This document shows, piece by piece, positions 16,575-24,930 of a stretch of DNA of 37,382 nt. A program made the position numbers and the translations under genes. Origin of the DNA: CBDCWT01 sp965223305 (GTDB taxonomy: Bacteria; Planctomycetota; Planctomycetia; Pirellulales; Pirellulaceae); assembly GCA_965223305.1 (NCBI GenBank), contig CBDCWT010000050.1, positions 1 through 37,382 of the forward strand. Direction: 5' to 3'. A model generated the notes under the pieces. That model made no database searches and had not been told where the DNA came from. It saw only the letters and a program-made list of their open reading frames with translations. Position 1 is the stretch's first letter, and each line of letters starts with the position of its first letter.

Positions 16575-19500
16575 CTATTCAAGGTTCAAGTCCTCCCTCG
16601 GAACGAGCGCTAAGGACGAAAACAGTGGATAGTTACAGGCGCAGCCATGCGCGTAGTTCGGAATTGAGAGGACTCCACCGGCCGGGATCATCGAGTTGGT
16701 GCATCCCGAACGAATGCCGCTAATTCGGCGTAGCTCGCCGGACGGAAGATCCCAAAAAGCAGCGTATGCGCTACGCATCGCAATCAAGTGCTGACCACCC
16801 ACGACGCGACTGCAGCCACGTCGGATCAAACCACCTTGACCACCCGCCCAAAGACTCGCCTCTGCAACAACCTCACCAGTTCGAGGATCGTAAACATCAC
16901 CATACTGACCGACAATTCTATCTGAATACAACAGTGGTTGCCCCTGATTCCACTGACGCCAGTCTCGGCCGTTGTACGAGCTTCCGCTTAGCGGCCTCTC
17001 CGCACAGAGTACCGATCCCGTCTTGCCTTCGAAAGCATCGAAGGTGTTGTAGACTGACACCACGATCCCACTCAGTTCCGAGTACGCCAGCCGAAGGGGA
17101 TGGCGAGTTTCGCCCTTCACACTGCTCAGACTGCTTTCCCAGAGCAGCTCGCCGTTTCGGACATCAAGAGAAACAAGCCGACCTCGAGCATTGGATACTT
17201 GCCCTCGCCGGGCGGCACTCAAATCGGGTAAATCGGCGTCCGCGAAAAACAACTGTCCACTGCCGGCGGCAAGGTCCGCAACTTCCCATTCGCTCCTTCG
17301 CCGCCATCGCAGTGTGCCGGTCGTGCGATTCATGCAAACGACCATCTCCCGCGTGGCTCCGATCAAGTGATCGCCCGAAACACGATAGTCCCGCCACCGT
17401 CCGGAATCGGACGGACTCGCAATGCGTGTAAGCTCCTCCCCCGTGCGTGCGTCCAAACGAAGGATGGTGTCGGCGGCCAGCACGTAGACACTATCACTTG
17501 TCGCTACGTATCGGTAGTCACGTGCGTCGGCACCGAAGTCCATCGCTGGACTCACAGCTCCACCTCGACGGGGCCGCGATCCGGTTTGCTCTTCCGCTGG
17601 GAGCTTTCTGCTCCAAAGTGTTCGGCCTGTGTAGATATCTACTGCAACCAGCATTGGAGGAACTTGAATGAATATACGGCCCGACGCCACGAGCGGAGGT
17701 GTGAGTCGAGCGTGATTGAAGTCCCATTCTGGAAAAATCATGTCGCCCGACTCTCCGCCAAACCAGAGGATCGTCAAAGGGGCTTTGACTCTGTGATCGC
17801 GGCTAACCAGAGTGCCGCCAGCATCTGCGTTAACGTGGGACCAGTCGGCGGCACCATCCGGACCATCTGTCCGCCGTACTACCAACCAGTGCTCGTCCAG
17901 CGACACAGACGCGCCTAGTCCGAGGCTATCGATCGCTCGCAAGTTCTCGCCGTTCGCCGCCTCGCTACCGCCCAAATAAGCAACTCCACGGTACGGATTG
18001 AGCCAGTGAAGTAGCCGGGTAACTTCTTGTTCGGCGGGCCGCGCATCGAATGCCGCGTCTGATACCACCAGCGATGCAAAATACGGTGGCAGCGGCACTG
18101 AACCGACATCGACAGAACGCACAACCACCGATGGCCAACCCAAACCGATGTCGTTGAGATCTCGGCGCAATTTGTCTGCCTTCGCGCGATCTGGCTCAAT
18201 AGCGCAAACCCGAAGCTTCGATTGGAGCGCAAGCTCAATTGCCAGAGGGCCATTTCCTAGTACGACGCAATGGCCCTTCTCTTGGCCGGAGGCCCGCAGG
18301 ATCGCAGCGGCGGTTGCCTTCTCGTGCCCGCCTTGCACGCCTGGCGAAGGTAACTTCAGCACAGCGGGCTGGACGACTTTGTTGGGTCCAAACACGGAGA
18401 TCCTCCCGTCCGTGGATACCGTGCACAGTCGTCCGTTGGCGACGAGCATGCGGGCGACTTTGCCGTCGATCGACCGGCGCCAAGAAATGCGTGGCTTATC
18501 GGTGGGGGTCGCCGGAAGATCTATGGCAACAACCCGGCCGCCACCCGCCGCGAACAAACGGTCGCCGGCGCGGCAGTGCACTTTTAGATCGCCATCCATC
18601 GCCCATTGCAACTCTGGAGAAAGGCGATTCGATAGATCCCACGCCTCGACCCGGGTATAGCTGGTTCCTCTTGGGCGGTAGCCCCGCATCTCTGACTGCG
18701 GAAGCGAGGCAAACATCAAATCGTCTGCCAACACAGGCTCACGATACTCGCCAAGTTCCTTGCTGGCGTTTGCTGGATCACTGCCGATTCGCTTCCGGCT
18801 GGAAAGATCGTAGAGGTCGCCGCCAACGTAGAAGTAGTCCTCGTCACCCGCCACAAACCAGGTCCCCTTCTCGAGCTCTCGTCTCCCTCCCCAATGCGTT
18901 GTATACGGTTCCAGTTGACCATTTTTCCTATTCAGCACGGCGGCCATCGCCCGTCCGCAGGGCACTATAAGTTTGTCTCCGACGACCACGAGATATCCTT
19001 GCGGTGATAAACCACCATCCCACCTTCCTCCGTGGTCGTCGAGTGCGCCCTCGATCGAACCGACGGTCTCGTTTCCCCAGACTGGATCGCCCGTCGTCGC
19101 CTCGACGGCCCGCACGAAGACACCCTCGCCAGGCCAAATACCCGCCGCAAAATAGAGAACTCCGTCAGCGACAACTGGGCCACCGCGAACCGGCCAGAGC
19201 GAACATAGTTGGTCGTTACCGAGTACCCACCGCTCGTCGTGCGCGTCTGGAGCGCCGCGCACCTTCCATTGAAACTCCCCGTCGTGCGCTCGCACGCAAT
19301 GTACGTACCCGTCATCTGATGCGATGTAGACGGCAGACTTGAAAACGACAGGCGCCAGCCGGACCGGTCCGTTGGTGTAGTAACGCCATTTCTCAGCACC
19401 ACTGCCCATCTCGAACGCCGCTACGCTGCCATCGATCATTGACGGTACGAACAGTAGGCCGCCCGACAGAACCGGTTCGTAGCTCGCGCTGAAGTTGAGC

Positions 19501-19736
19501 CTGGGGTACTTGGGCCAGACGGCCTGTGGCTTCGGCGAGTGCCTCACCCACTGCAGATGCAACTCGCCGCCAAGTTGCTCGTCCGTGCTGGCAGTGCGCC
19601 CTGCATTCGCACGCCATTGAGGCCAGTCCGCTCCCATGAGGGGAGTTCGACAGCTGCACACGCCAAGTAGAACTAGGGTTACCGAGACACCACAGCGGTA
19701 CGGTAACTGAGGCAGATTCGCCAACCGACGCATCAT
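16575..19736 (-). CDS. Large exported double PQQ-like propeller protein with methyltransferase-like insert
   Basis: About 1053 aa from the first of two adjacent ATGs at 19736, chosen because AGAGGGAG lies just upstream; the frame is open for 74 more codons without a good ribosome site. The N-terminus has a signal with a Cys-rich end (LVLLGVCSC) that may be a lipobox, then ADWPQWRANAGR. Residues about 35-480 form a PQQ-like propeller (VHCVRAHDGEFQWK, VRAVEATTGDPVWG). Residues about 485-625 look like a Rossmann/SAM-methyltransferase fold (CVVLGNGPLAIELALQS, then acidic CAIEPD). Residues 630-1053 are a second propeller (VAVDIYTGRTLWSRK, VSLDVRNGELLWES) ending NYAHGCACNYPLFSSLALVP. Function unknown; an exported methyltransferase would lack SAM, so the middle domain may be structural. 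Confidence 0.8.
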   Translation of the reverse strand: MMRRLANLPQLPYRCGVSVTLVLLGVCSCRTPLMGADWPQWRANAGRTASTDEQLGGELHLQWVRHSPKPQAVWPKYPRLNFSASYEPVLSGGLLFVPSMIDGSVAAFEMGSGAEKWRYYTNGPVRLAPVVFKSAVYIASDDGYVHCVRAHDGEFQWKVRGAPDAHDERWVLGNDQLCSLWPVRGGPVVADGVLYFAAGIWPGEGVFVRAVEATTGDPVWGNETVGSIEGALDDHGGRWDGGLSPQGYLVVVGDKLIVPCGRAMAAVLNRKNGQLEPYTTHWGGRRELEKGTWFVAGDEDYFYVGGDLYDLSSRKRIGSDPANASKELGEYREPVLADDLMFASLPQSEMRGYRPRGTSYTRVEAWDLSNRLSPELQWAMDGDLKVHCRAGDRLFAAGGGRVVAIDLPATPTDKPRISWRRSIDGKVARMLVANGRLCTVSTDGRISVFGPNKVVQPAVLKLPSPGVQGGHEKATAAAILRASGQEKGHCVVLGNGPLAIELALQSKLRVCAIEPDRAKADKLRRDLNDIGLGWPSVVVRSVDVGSVPLPPYFASLVVSDAAFDARPAEQEVTRLLHWLNPYRGVAYLGGSEAANGENLRAIDSLGLGASVSLDEHWLVVRRTDGPDGAADWSHVNADAGGTLVSRDHRVKAPLTILWFGGESGDMIFPEWDFNHARLTPPLVASGRIFIQVPPMLVAVDIYTGRTLWSRKLPAEEQTGSRPRRGGAVSPAMDFGADARDYRYVATSDSVYVLAADTILRLDARTGEELTRIASPSDSGRWRDYRVSGDHLIGATREMVVCMNRTTGTLRWRRRSEWEVADLAAGSGQLFFADADLPDLSAARRGQVSNARGRLVSLDVRNGELLWESSLSSVKGETRHPLRLAYSELSGIVVSVYNTFDAFEGKTGSVLCAERPLSGSSYNGRDWRQWNQGQPLLYSDRIVGQYGDVYDPRTGEVVAEASLWAGGQGGLIRRGCSRVVGGQHLIAMRSAYAAFWDLPSGELRRISGIRSGCTNSMIPAGGVLSIPNYAHGCACNYPLFSSLALVPREDLNLE

Positions 19737-20195
19737 AGATCTCCCTCTTTGTCCTGTAATGCACACTGAGCGTGACCGAACTCCCCCAAAATTCCAGCTC
19801 TTGGAGTCATCGGTGCGCACCCCAGTGTAATACAAATTGCACCTGCCCGGTTCAGCGCGGGAACCTTGGTTGACGTTCATTGCAGATACCAGCCGATTGA
19901 AGACGCGCTTGGCTCGCAGACCCGGCAGAAGATGCCCTAAGCGATCCATGACGGGCAACGTACGGACCGGTGAAGATCTCTTGTAGCCGAATTCGCCAGA
20001 ATTTGGCCGAATCGGCAGTTCGCCAAACTCTGGTGAGGTCGGCTACGCTCTGGCGAGTTCGGCTACGCTCTGGTGAGTTTGGCTGCGATCGGATTGCGGC
20101 GTCGGGGAGAAGGCCATAACAGGGTTGGATGAGGGCACGTAGTCTTGGGACGGGGCCTAGTCTAATATGGTGTCGTATTTCATGTTGGAGCTTCC
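19737..20195. other. Divergent intergenic region with palindromic repeat
   Basis: This separates the large propeller gene (-) from the SGNH-PVC gene (+). Its right half holds the GTAGCCGAA-family repeat (19983-20086). I found no convincing -35/-10 pair for either gene, though both transcription units must start here. Open frames across it are antisense shadows without ribosome sites. Confidence 0.5.
19983..20086 (+). repeat. Palindromic repeat (GTAGCCGAA family), copy 2, with extra half-units
   Basis: 19983-20046 matches the 64-bp repeat at 8153-8216. Two further direct copies of the right arm follow (GCTCTGGCGAGTTCGGCTAC at about 20047-20066 and GCTCTGGTGAGTTTGGCTGC at about 20067-20086). 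The right arm has therefore been amplified in tandem here, unlike in copy 1. Confidence 0.7.
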
Positions 20196-22895
20196 ATGCC
20201 AACCCGAAGAGTGAGTCAGACTCTGATGGGGCTCGTTCTGCTGTGCCTCTGGGTAGTCCCAGAACCGGCGCTGGCCGAGCCGCTTCGCCTCTCCGTGGAC
20301 GACACTGTCGTTGTGCTGGGGAACACGTTTGCAGAGCGGATGCAGTTGTTTGGCTACTTTGAGTCCTTTTTGCACAGCCGCTTTCCACGGCACCAGCTGC
20401 GGATCCGGAGCATGGCCTGGCCCGCGGATGAAGTTGGGTTGATGGAACGTCCACTGGGCTTCCCGAACTTGGTTGAAGAACTTCGCGAGCACCGGACTGA
20501 CGTTCTTCTTCTCTGCTTTGGAATGAACGAGTCGTTCCGGGGGACTCAAGCGGTTGATGCGTTTCGTGATACATTGAACCGGTTCGTCGTGAAGTTACTG
20601 AGACAACACTTCAACGGCAACTCGCCCCCCCGGATTGTGTTGATCTCGCCGATCTCGCACGAAGAGCTGGATAGTGAATTTCGCGACGTCGCTTACCGCA
20701 ATCAACAATTGAAGCAGTACACGAAAGCAATCCAGTCTGTTGCACGGGAGCACAATTGCCGCTTCGTTGACCTGCTCACACCCACACTCGCATGGACGAT
20801 GGTGCCACGAGACAGGGATTTGACATTCAATGGCATCCATTTGACAGAGTACGGCGATTGGACGGTCAGTCAGATGCTGGCCCGTCAGCTCGAACTTATC
20901 ACCGAGATTCCGCGGCCGACTCCAACCGCCGGCGCGATCGCCGAACACTTTCGAAGGTTAGTCTGCGAAAAAAACTACCACTTCCAAACGTGGTGGCGGG
21001 CGCCCAACGCTTCATACATCCACGGGAGACGGAAAGACAAACCAGGAGCCGTGCACCTGGAGCAGGAGAGAGTGCTGCAGCTGAGCCTTGTTGACCAGTT
21101 GGATCGGCGAATCTGGTCCCACGAGAAGCCGGCTCCAGCCGAAGTATGGCGGACCGTGCCCACGGAGGGCAAGCCAGTCTGGCATCCGACACCGAGCGAC
21201 CGCTCGATTGATGGCGCCGAAGTGGAGCCAGAGTTTTCGGTGCTGAGTGACGGTGACCAATATGACAAGAAATCACACTACCGCACGCCCTCCGACCAAC
21301 TCGCTCTTTTCCATCTGCCGGATGACTACGAGATTGGCTTGTTCGCGTCTGAGCAGCGTTTTCCGATTGCCAACCCGATGGCCATCCAGTTTGACTCGAA
21401 AGGGAGACTGTGGGTTGCCAACACGCCAACTTGGCCCCATCCTCTTCCCGGCAAGCAGCCACGCGATTCGATCGTTATCCTCTCCGATGACGATCGAGAC
21501 GGATCCGCAGATACGCACCGCGTCTTCGTGGATGGGCTCAATCTACTCCACGGTTTTGCGCTCGGCCCAAACGGCGTCTACATTGCTCAAACACCGAAGC
21601 TCATGCTCGCGCGCGATACTGACGGCGACGACCGGGCAGATTGGTTTCGGATCGTGCTGCAAGGCTTCGGCGCCGAAGATGCCGAGCACTCGATGAACAA
21701 CTTTCGCTGGAGTCCGGGAGGTTGGCTCTTCTTTAGCCAAGGGATTTTTTTTCACACGCAGGTTGAAACTCCAGACGGCCCTGCACGGGTACGCGATGCC
21801 GCGGTGTTTCGATATCATCCGGTGAGCCAGCGGTTCGGTGTCTATCTATCCCATGTTTTCTCGAACCCGTACGGCAACGTCTTCGACAGGTGGGGACGCG
21901 GAATTCTCCTGGACGCCTCAGCTGGCGACTACTACCCCATGGACATCTTCTCCGCGAACTTTGCGTTTCCAAAGAAGAAAGAACGGACAAAGCACCTATC
22001 CTTCGGGCCGGGTGGCTCTATCGCAGCTGGCTGTGACTTCCTCCACAGCCCGCTCTTTCCGGATGAAGTGCAAGGAAGGTTCCTGGTAAACCACTGCGAG
22101 GGAGAAGTTGGTACGCACTGGTATACACTCAAACCACATGGCACCAACTATCACGCGGAAAAGCATGAACCGCCACTACTGACGTGCGACGATCGCACCT
22201 TTCGTCCAGTGGCGATGGCAGTTGGTCCTGACGGAGCTGTGTACGTCGCGGACTTCTATTCGCACATATTTGAGAACGTCAATTTCTCGAAGAGACACCC
22301 GGGCCGAGACCACTCGCGCGGCCGCATCTGGCGTATCTCCTACAAGGGGCGTGCCGGGCACCCCATACCCAAAATCGGCCGCCGTCCATGCGCCGATCTT
22401 CTCGATATGCTCAAGGGCCCGCTAGCTGGCCGTGAACTGGCACGGCGCGAGCTGCAGCGAAGGGGACGCTCGGAGGTTCTGCCCGCCCTGGAAAAATGGG
22501 TGGCTGGCTTGGAGGGTGATGGCCCCGATCACGAAGCTAATCTCTGCGAGGCGATGTGGGTCTACGAGAGTCTCGACGTAGTGAAGCCCACACTAATTCG
22601 ACGCCTGCTCGATGCAGATGAAGTCGGCGTGCGGATTGCCGCCCTGCAGACGCTACGGGTTTGGCAACAGGAGATCGACGGAGCGATCGAGTTGATTCAG
22701 GAACGGATCCATGACGCGGATCCGCGCGTGCGATTGCAAGCTGTATTGGCTTGCAGCTTCAACGAATCACCGTCCGCATTGGAGACGGCGCTCAGCGTCG
22801 CAGAGCATGAAATGGACGCCGGACTCGAGCACGCTCTCAACCAAACCCTGGACTTCCTTGAGCGGCGTTCGTCGTCCAGCCGGCCAGATCCCTAA
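20196..22895 (+). CDS. SGNH/GDSL-like domain fused to PVC-type membrane-bound dehydrogenase-like propeller and HEAT repeats
   Basis: 899 aa, ATG with TTGGAG 5 bp upstream, Sec signal ending ALAEP. Residues about 35-250 are SGNH-hydrolase-like: VVVLGNTFAERMQ where block I (GDS) is expected, GMNES (N111) for block III and FNGIHLTEYG (H215) for block V. The block I Ser is absent; Thr44 is the nearest hydroxyl. Residues about 370-720 match the PVC-type 'membrane-bound dehydrogenase' propeller (DDYEIGLFASEQRFPIANP, FDSKGRLWVANTPTWPHP, VAMAVGPDGAVYVADFY, SRGRIWRISYKGR). The C-terminus (about 735-890) is HEAT-repeat-like. Many family members end with a cytochrome c domain; none is here. The TAA stop (22893-22895) is formed by the end of a mobile element, though the reconstructed empty site also gives a stop there. 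Confidence 0.82.
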   Translation: MPTRRVSQTLMGLVLLCLWVVPEPALAEPLRLSVDDTVVVLGNTFAERMQLFGYFESFLHSRFPRHQLRIRSMAWPADEVGLMERPLGFPNLVEELREHRTDVLLLCFGMNESFRGTQAVDAFRDTLNRFVVKLLRQHFNGNSPPRIVLISPISHEELDSEFRDVAYRNQQLKQYTKAIQSVAREHNCRFVDLLTPTLAWTMVPRDRDLTFNGIHLTEYGDWTVSQMLARQLELITEIPRPTPTAGAIAEHFRRLVCEKNYHFQTWWRAPNASYIHGRRKDKPGAVHLEQERVLQLSLVDQLDRRIWSHEKPAPAEVWRTVPTEGKPVWHPTPSDRSIDGAEVEPEFSVLSDGDQYDKKSHYRTPSDQLALFHLPDDYEIGLFASEQRFPIANPMAIQFDSKGRLWVANTPTWPHPLPGKQPRDSIVILSDDDRDGSADTHRVFVDGLNLLHGFALGPNGVYIAQTPKLMLARDTDGDDRADWFRIVLQGFGAEDAEHSMNNFRWSPGGWLFFSQGIFFHTQVETPDGPARVRDAAVFRYHPVSQRFGVYLSHVFSNPYGNVFDRWGRGILLDASAGDYYPMDIFSANFAFPKKKERTKHLSFGPGGSIAAGCDFLHSPLFPDEVQGRFLVNHCEGEVGTHWYTLKPHGTNYHAEKHEPPLLTCDDRTFRPVAMAVGPDGAVYVADFYSHIFENVNFSKRHPGRDHSRGRIWRISYKGRAGHPIPKIGRRPCADLLDMLKGPLAGRELARRELQRRGRSEVLPALEKWVAGLEGDGPDHEANLCEAMWVYESLDVVKPTLIRRLLDADEVGVRIAALQTLRVWQQEIDGAIELIQERIHDADPRVRLQAVLACSFNESPSALETALSVAEHEMDAGLEHALNQTLDFLERRSSSSRPDP

Positions 22896-23072
22896 CCCGG
22901 ATAATTCATGAAGATCGTCGCGAGAGGTTGTAAGTACGTTCGTGGCCAGGAAGGCGAGCAATTCTTCCGCAGGCGTATTGCAGCAATACGTCGAGGGAGA
23001 ATTGTGAAGCATGACGAAGCCACGGATGGAATTACGACCTCGCAGCAGATCGCTCATGAATAATTCGGGCTA
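22893..23072 (+). mobile_element. 180-bp TA-flanked palindromic MITE-like element, copy 3
   Basis: Same orientation as copy 1, about 7 differences from it, identical length. Its first three bases (TAA) are the stop codon of the gene before it, and its right TA is shared with the left end of a second structured element (23071-23225). A 51-codon frame at 22908-23063 is intact, with K-to-Q, E-to-A and L-to-I changes relative to copy 1. Confidence 0.85.
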
Positions 23073-23225
23073 GCAGCCTGTTGATTTTCTCAACGCGCCT
23101 GCCGCATCACAGGAATGTGATGCCAAATCAGCTACGTAAGTCGCTGATTTGCGAGCCGCGAAGAACTCTGTTCTGAGCTTGTGAGTTTGAAAAACGCCAG
23201 GACGGTGTTTTTAAACAGGCAGCTA
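23071..23225. mobile_element. 155-bp TA-bounded structured element of a second type
   Basis: Terminal inverted repeats TAGCAGCCTGTT (23071-23082) and AACAGGCAGCTA (23214-23225) match at 11 of 12 positions and are TA-bounded. Inside are two perfect 8-bp hairpins, GCATCACA-GGAA-TGTGATGC (23104-23123) and AAATCAGC/GCTGATTT (23125-23150), and a third AAAAACGCC/GGTGTTTTT (23190-23212) that could act as a two-way terminator between convergent genes. Only one copy is in the window, so calling it mobile is inference from its ends. Confidence 0.45.
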
Positions 23226-23243
23226 AGAGTGAAGAAGGAGCAT

Positions 23244-24356
23244 TCAGCGACTCAATGCAGCCTGTAACATCGCGCGAGCATAGGCAACGTTGTAAGTGTA
23301 CCCAGCATAGCCGCCACCGCCGGGATACCCTGAGTGAGTATGAGGATGATCCCGGTCGTAGTCGAGAAGGCGCGGGTGTTCAGGATAGATACCCATGGTG
23401 TACTCTTGATTCACCAGTTCCTTCATGACGGCAAACATGTCCGTCTTGCCTTCATCCGGAAAAACTTCCACATAGTCTACGACGGGTTCATGCACAACTA
23501 CGTTACGGTAGTGGACATGATTGATTCGGTCACGGCTCCCGAAGTACTTACACACCTCGACCGGGTCGACATCAATCTCACTGGTAACCCCGCTATGATA
23601 CGTGACGCCGTTGGCAGGACTGTCGACGATTGCAATTAGCCGCTTCCAATCGTCGAGCGTCGTCATGATCTGCTCGTTGCCCCGGCTCTTCGGTACCGGC
23701 GGGTCATTTGGATGCAGGGCCATTCGGACATTCGACGCCTCGGCCACAGGAATGATGGCTTTGAGCAAATAGGTTAGGTTCTCCCACAAGGACTCCGCAT
23801 CGTGCGTCCCCACTTCAGGAATCGGCGGTAGGTCCTTCACATCTTCATAGCGATAGCCGGTGTAGCCAGCACCGCCACGCCCTTCCACCTCGTAGTAGCC
23901 TTCCGTCAGCCGGTAGGCATAGAAGTTGTATTCGACCACCGGCAACCCCACGTTCCCGGCGGCGCGGAGAGACTTCTGCAGTGCTTCGATCTCCTCGTCG
24001 CGACCGTCGCGGCCGTAAATGGCTTTGGGAAACCCACCAATCATCATGTTGATGACTTTGAGCCCGTTTTTCTGGAAGCGTGCTAGGGTTTCACTAAGAG
24101 ACTCTTCGGTCCAGGGGATTTTCGGGCCGCCCATCAGCACGTGATCAACGCCCAGTTGCTTGATCATGCGCATCCGCAGCTCATCTGCGTCCCGCCTAGT
24201 ACCCAGACACAACTTGGGAGTATCGGGGCCCTCCAAAATGGGCCAGGGCTTCGAATCAGCCGAAACCCGATTCGCAAGCAGGGATGGAAGCACGGGAGCC
24301 ATCGCCGCGGCACCCATCGCCTTCAACGACTGTCTTCGTGATAGACCGCGTTTCAT
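23244..24356 (-). CDS. Tat-exported mannonate-dehydratase-like (UxuA-family) protein
   Basis: 370 aa, ATG at 24356 with AGGTG upstream. A twin-arginine signal opens the protein (LSRRQSLKAMG, R7-R8, then AAAMAPVLPSLLA). The mature part follows the UxuA pattern: LCLGTRRDADE, a TIM-barrel body, MALHPNDPPVP (UxuA MAIHPDDPPRP), IVDSPANGVTYHSGV (cf. DSMANGI), NHVHYRNV (cf. THLRS), DMFAVMKEL, and PEHPRLLDYDRDHPHTHSGYPGGGGYAGYTYNVAYARAM near the end (cf. RPDHG...). D-mannonate dehydratase converts mannonate to 2-keto-3-deoxygluconate in the cytoplasm, so export would be unusual; substitution of the Arg in RPDHG by Glu and His-rich changes suggest a diverged isomerase or lyase. Downstream of sodN by 59 bp on the same strand. 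Confidence 0.75.
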   Translation of the reverse strand: MKRGLSRRQSLKAMGAAAMAPVLPSLLANRVSADSKPWPILEGPDTPKLCLGTRRDADELRMRMIKQLGVDHVLMGGPKIPWTEESLSETLARFQKNGLKVINMMIGGFPKAIYGRDGRDEEIEALQKSLRAAGNVGLPVVEYNFYAYRLTEGYYEVEGRGGAGYTGYRYEDVKDLPPIPEVGTHDAESLWENLTYLLKAIIPVAEASNVRMALHPNDPPVPKSRGNEQIMTTLDDWKRLIAIVDSPANGVTYHSGVTSEIDVDPVEVCKYFGSRDRINHVHYRNVVVHEPVVDYVEVFPDEGKTDMFAVMKELVNQEYTMGIYPEHPRLLDYDRDHPHTHSGYPGGGGYAGYTYNVAYARAMLQAALSR

Positions 24357-24415
24357 CGTCGCGCACCTGTGCCGAGTTGTGTTTCAACTATTCAGCGCCG
24401 TCGGCCCCGTCTCGT

Positions 24416-24877
24416 TCAGTCCTCGAATTTGGGCTCTTTTCCCTCATAGGCACGATACAAGTCGAGGATCGACTTTTCGAGTGCCTTTGCCGTCGCCGGG
24501 TCCACCTTCTGTTTGCATCCCATCGCAGCCACCATGACCGCGTGAGCCGCCTTCAGCTGCTCGACGTACCGTTCGTTGGTCGCCTTAATCCGTTGCGTCA
24601 GGAAGTACTCAGCAATGATTTTTTGCGTATTGGATGCGTGCGACTCTTTAGTCATCACCCAGCGCGCGAGCTGATTGTGAGAGACTGCGTCATCCTTGGC
24701 GGACAGTTCATTGATTTGCGCAATTGCTTTGGCAATCGTGGTCGTGTCTTCAAGCATTTCTTCGAAACGACGTTGGTCACCGTAGACGCCGCAAGGTACT
24801 TGGCAGTGGGCTTGAACAAAACGAGCGCTGAGCAGAATTGCTACAGTACTGATTGCCAGAGCAGAATAACGAAGCAT
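24416..24877 (-). CDS. sodN: Nickel superoxide dismutase with Sec signal peptide
   Basis: 153 aa from the ATG at 24877, which has AGGAG 8 nt upstream; a longer upstream frame lacks this. Residues 1-23 form a signal peptide ending RFVQA, and the predicted mature protein begins exactly at H24-C25-x-x-P28-C29-G-x-Y32. That is the nickel hook HCxxPCGxY of Ni-SOD, whose His1 must be the free N-terminus with Cys2 and Cys6 as ligands. The rest (LSAKDDAVSHNQLARWVMTKESHA...ITAEYF-like helices) fits the four-helix bundle; mature length about 130 compares with about 117 in Streptomyces. It dismutates superoxide, here in the periplasm. In actinobacteria a separate SodX peptidase exposes His1; here signal peptidase would do so. 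No sodX-like gene is visible nearby. Confidence 0.9.
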   Translation of the reverse strand: MLRYSALAISTVAILLSARFVQAHCQVPCGVYGDQRRFEEMLEDTTTIAKAIAQINELSAKDDAVSHNQLARWVMTKESHASNTQKIIAEYFLTQRIKATNERYVEQLKAAHAVMVAAMGCKQKVDPATAKALEKSILDLYRAYEGKEPKFED

Positions 24878-24930
24878 GGTGTAACTCCTGTAATCTCGAG
24901 TCGCGAAGGTTGAGTCAACAGAGCGTAGGA

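Noticed and set aside
18239..18970. 243-codon plus-strand frame inside the large propeller gene
   Set aside because: Antisense to a gene with clear domains; it is a codon-bias shadow.
19852..20574. 240-codon minus-strand frame upstream of the SGNH-PVC gene
   Set aside because: Mostly antisense to that gene and through the palindromic repeat; Arg/Ser/Pro-rich shadow composition.
22893..22895. Truncation of the SGNH-PVC gene by the mobile element
   Set aside because: Removing the element restores a stop (TAG, then TAA) at the same place, so the C-terminus was probably not shortened.
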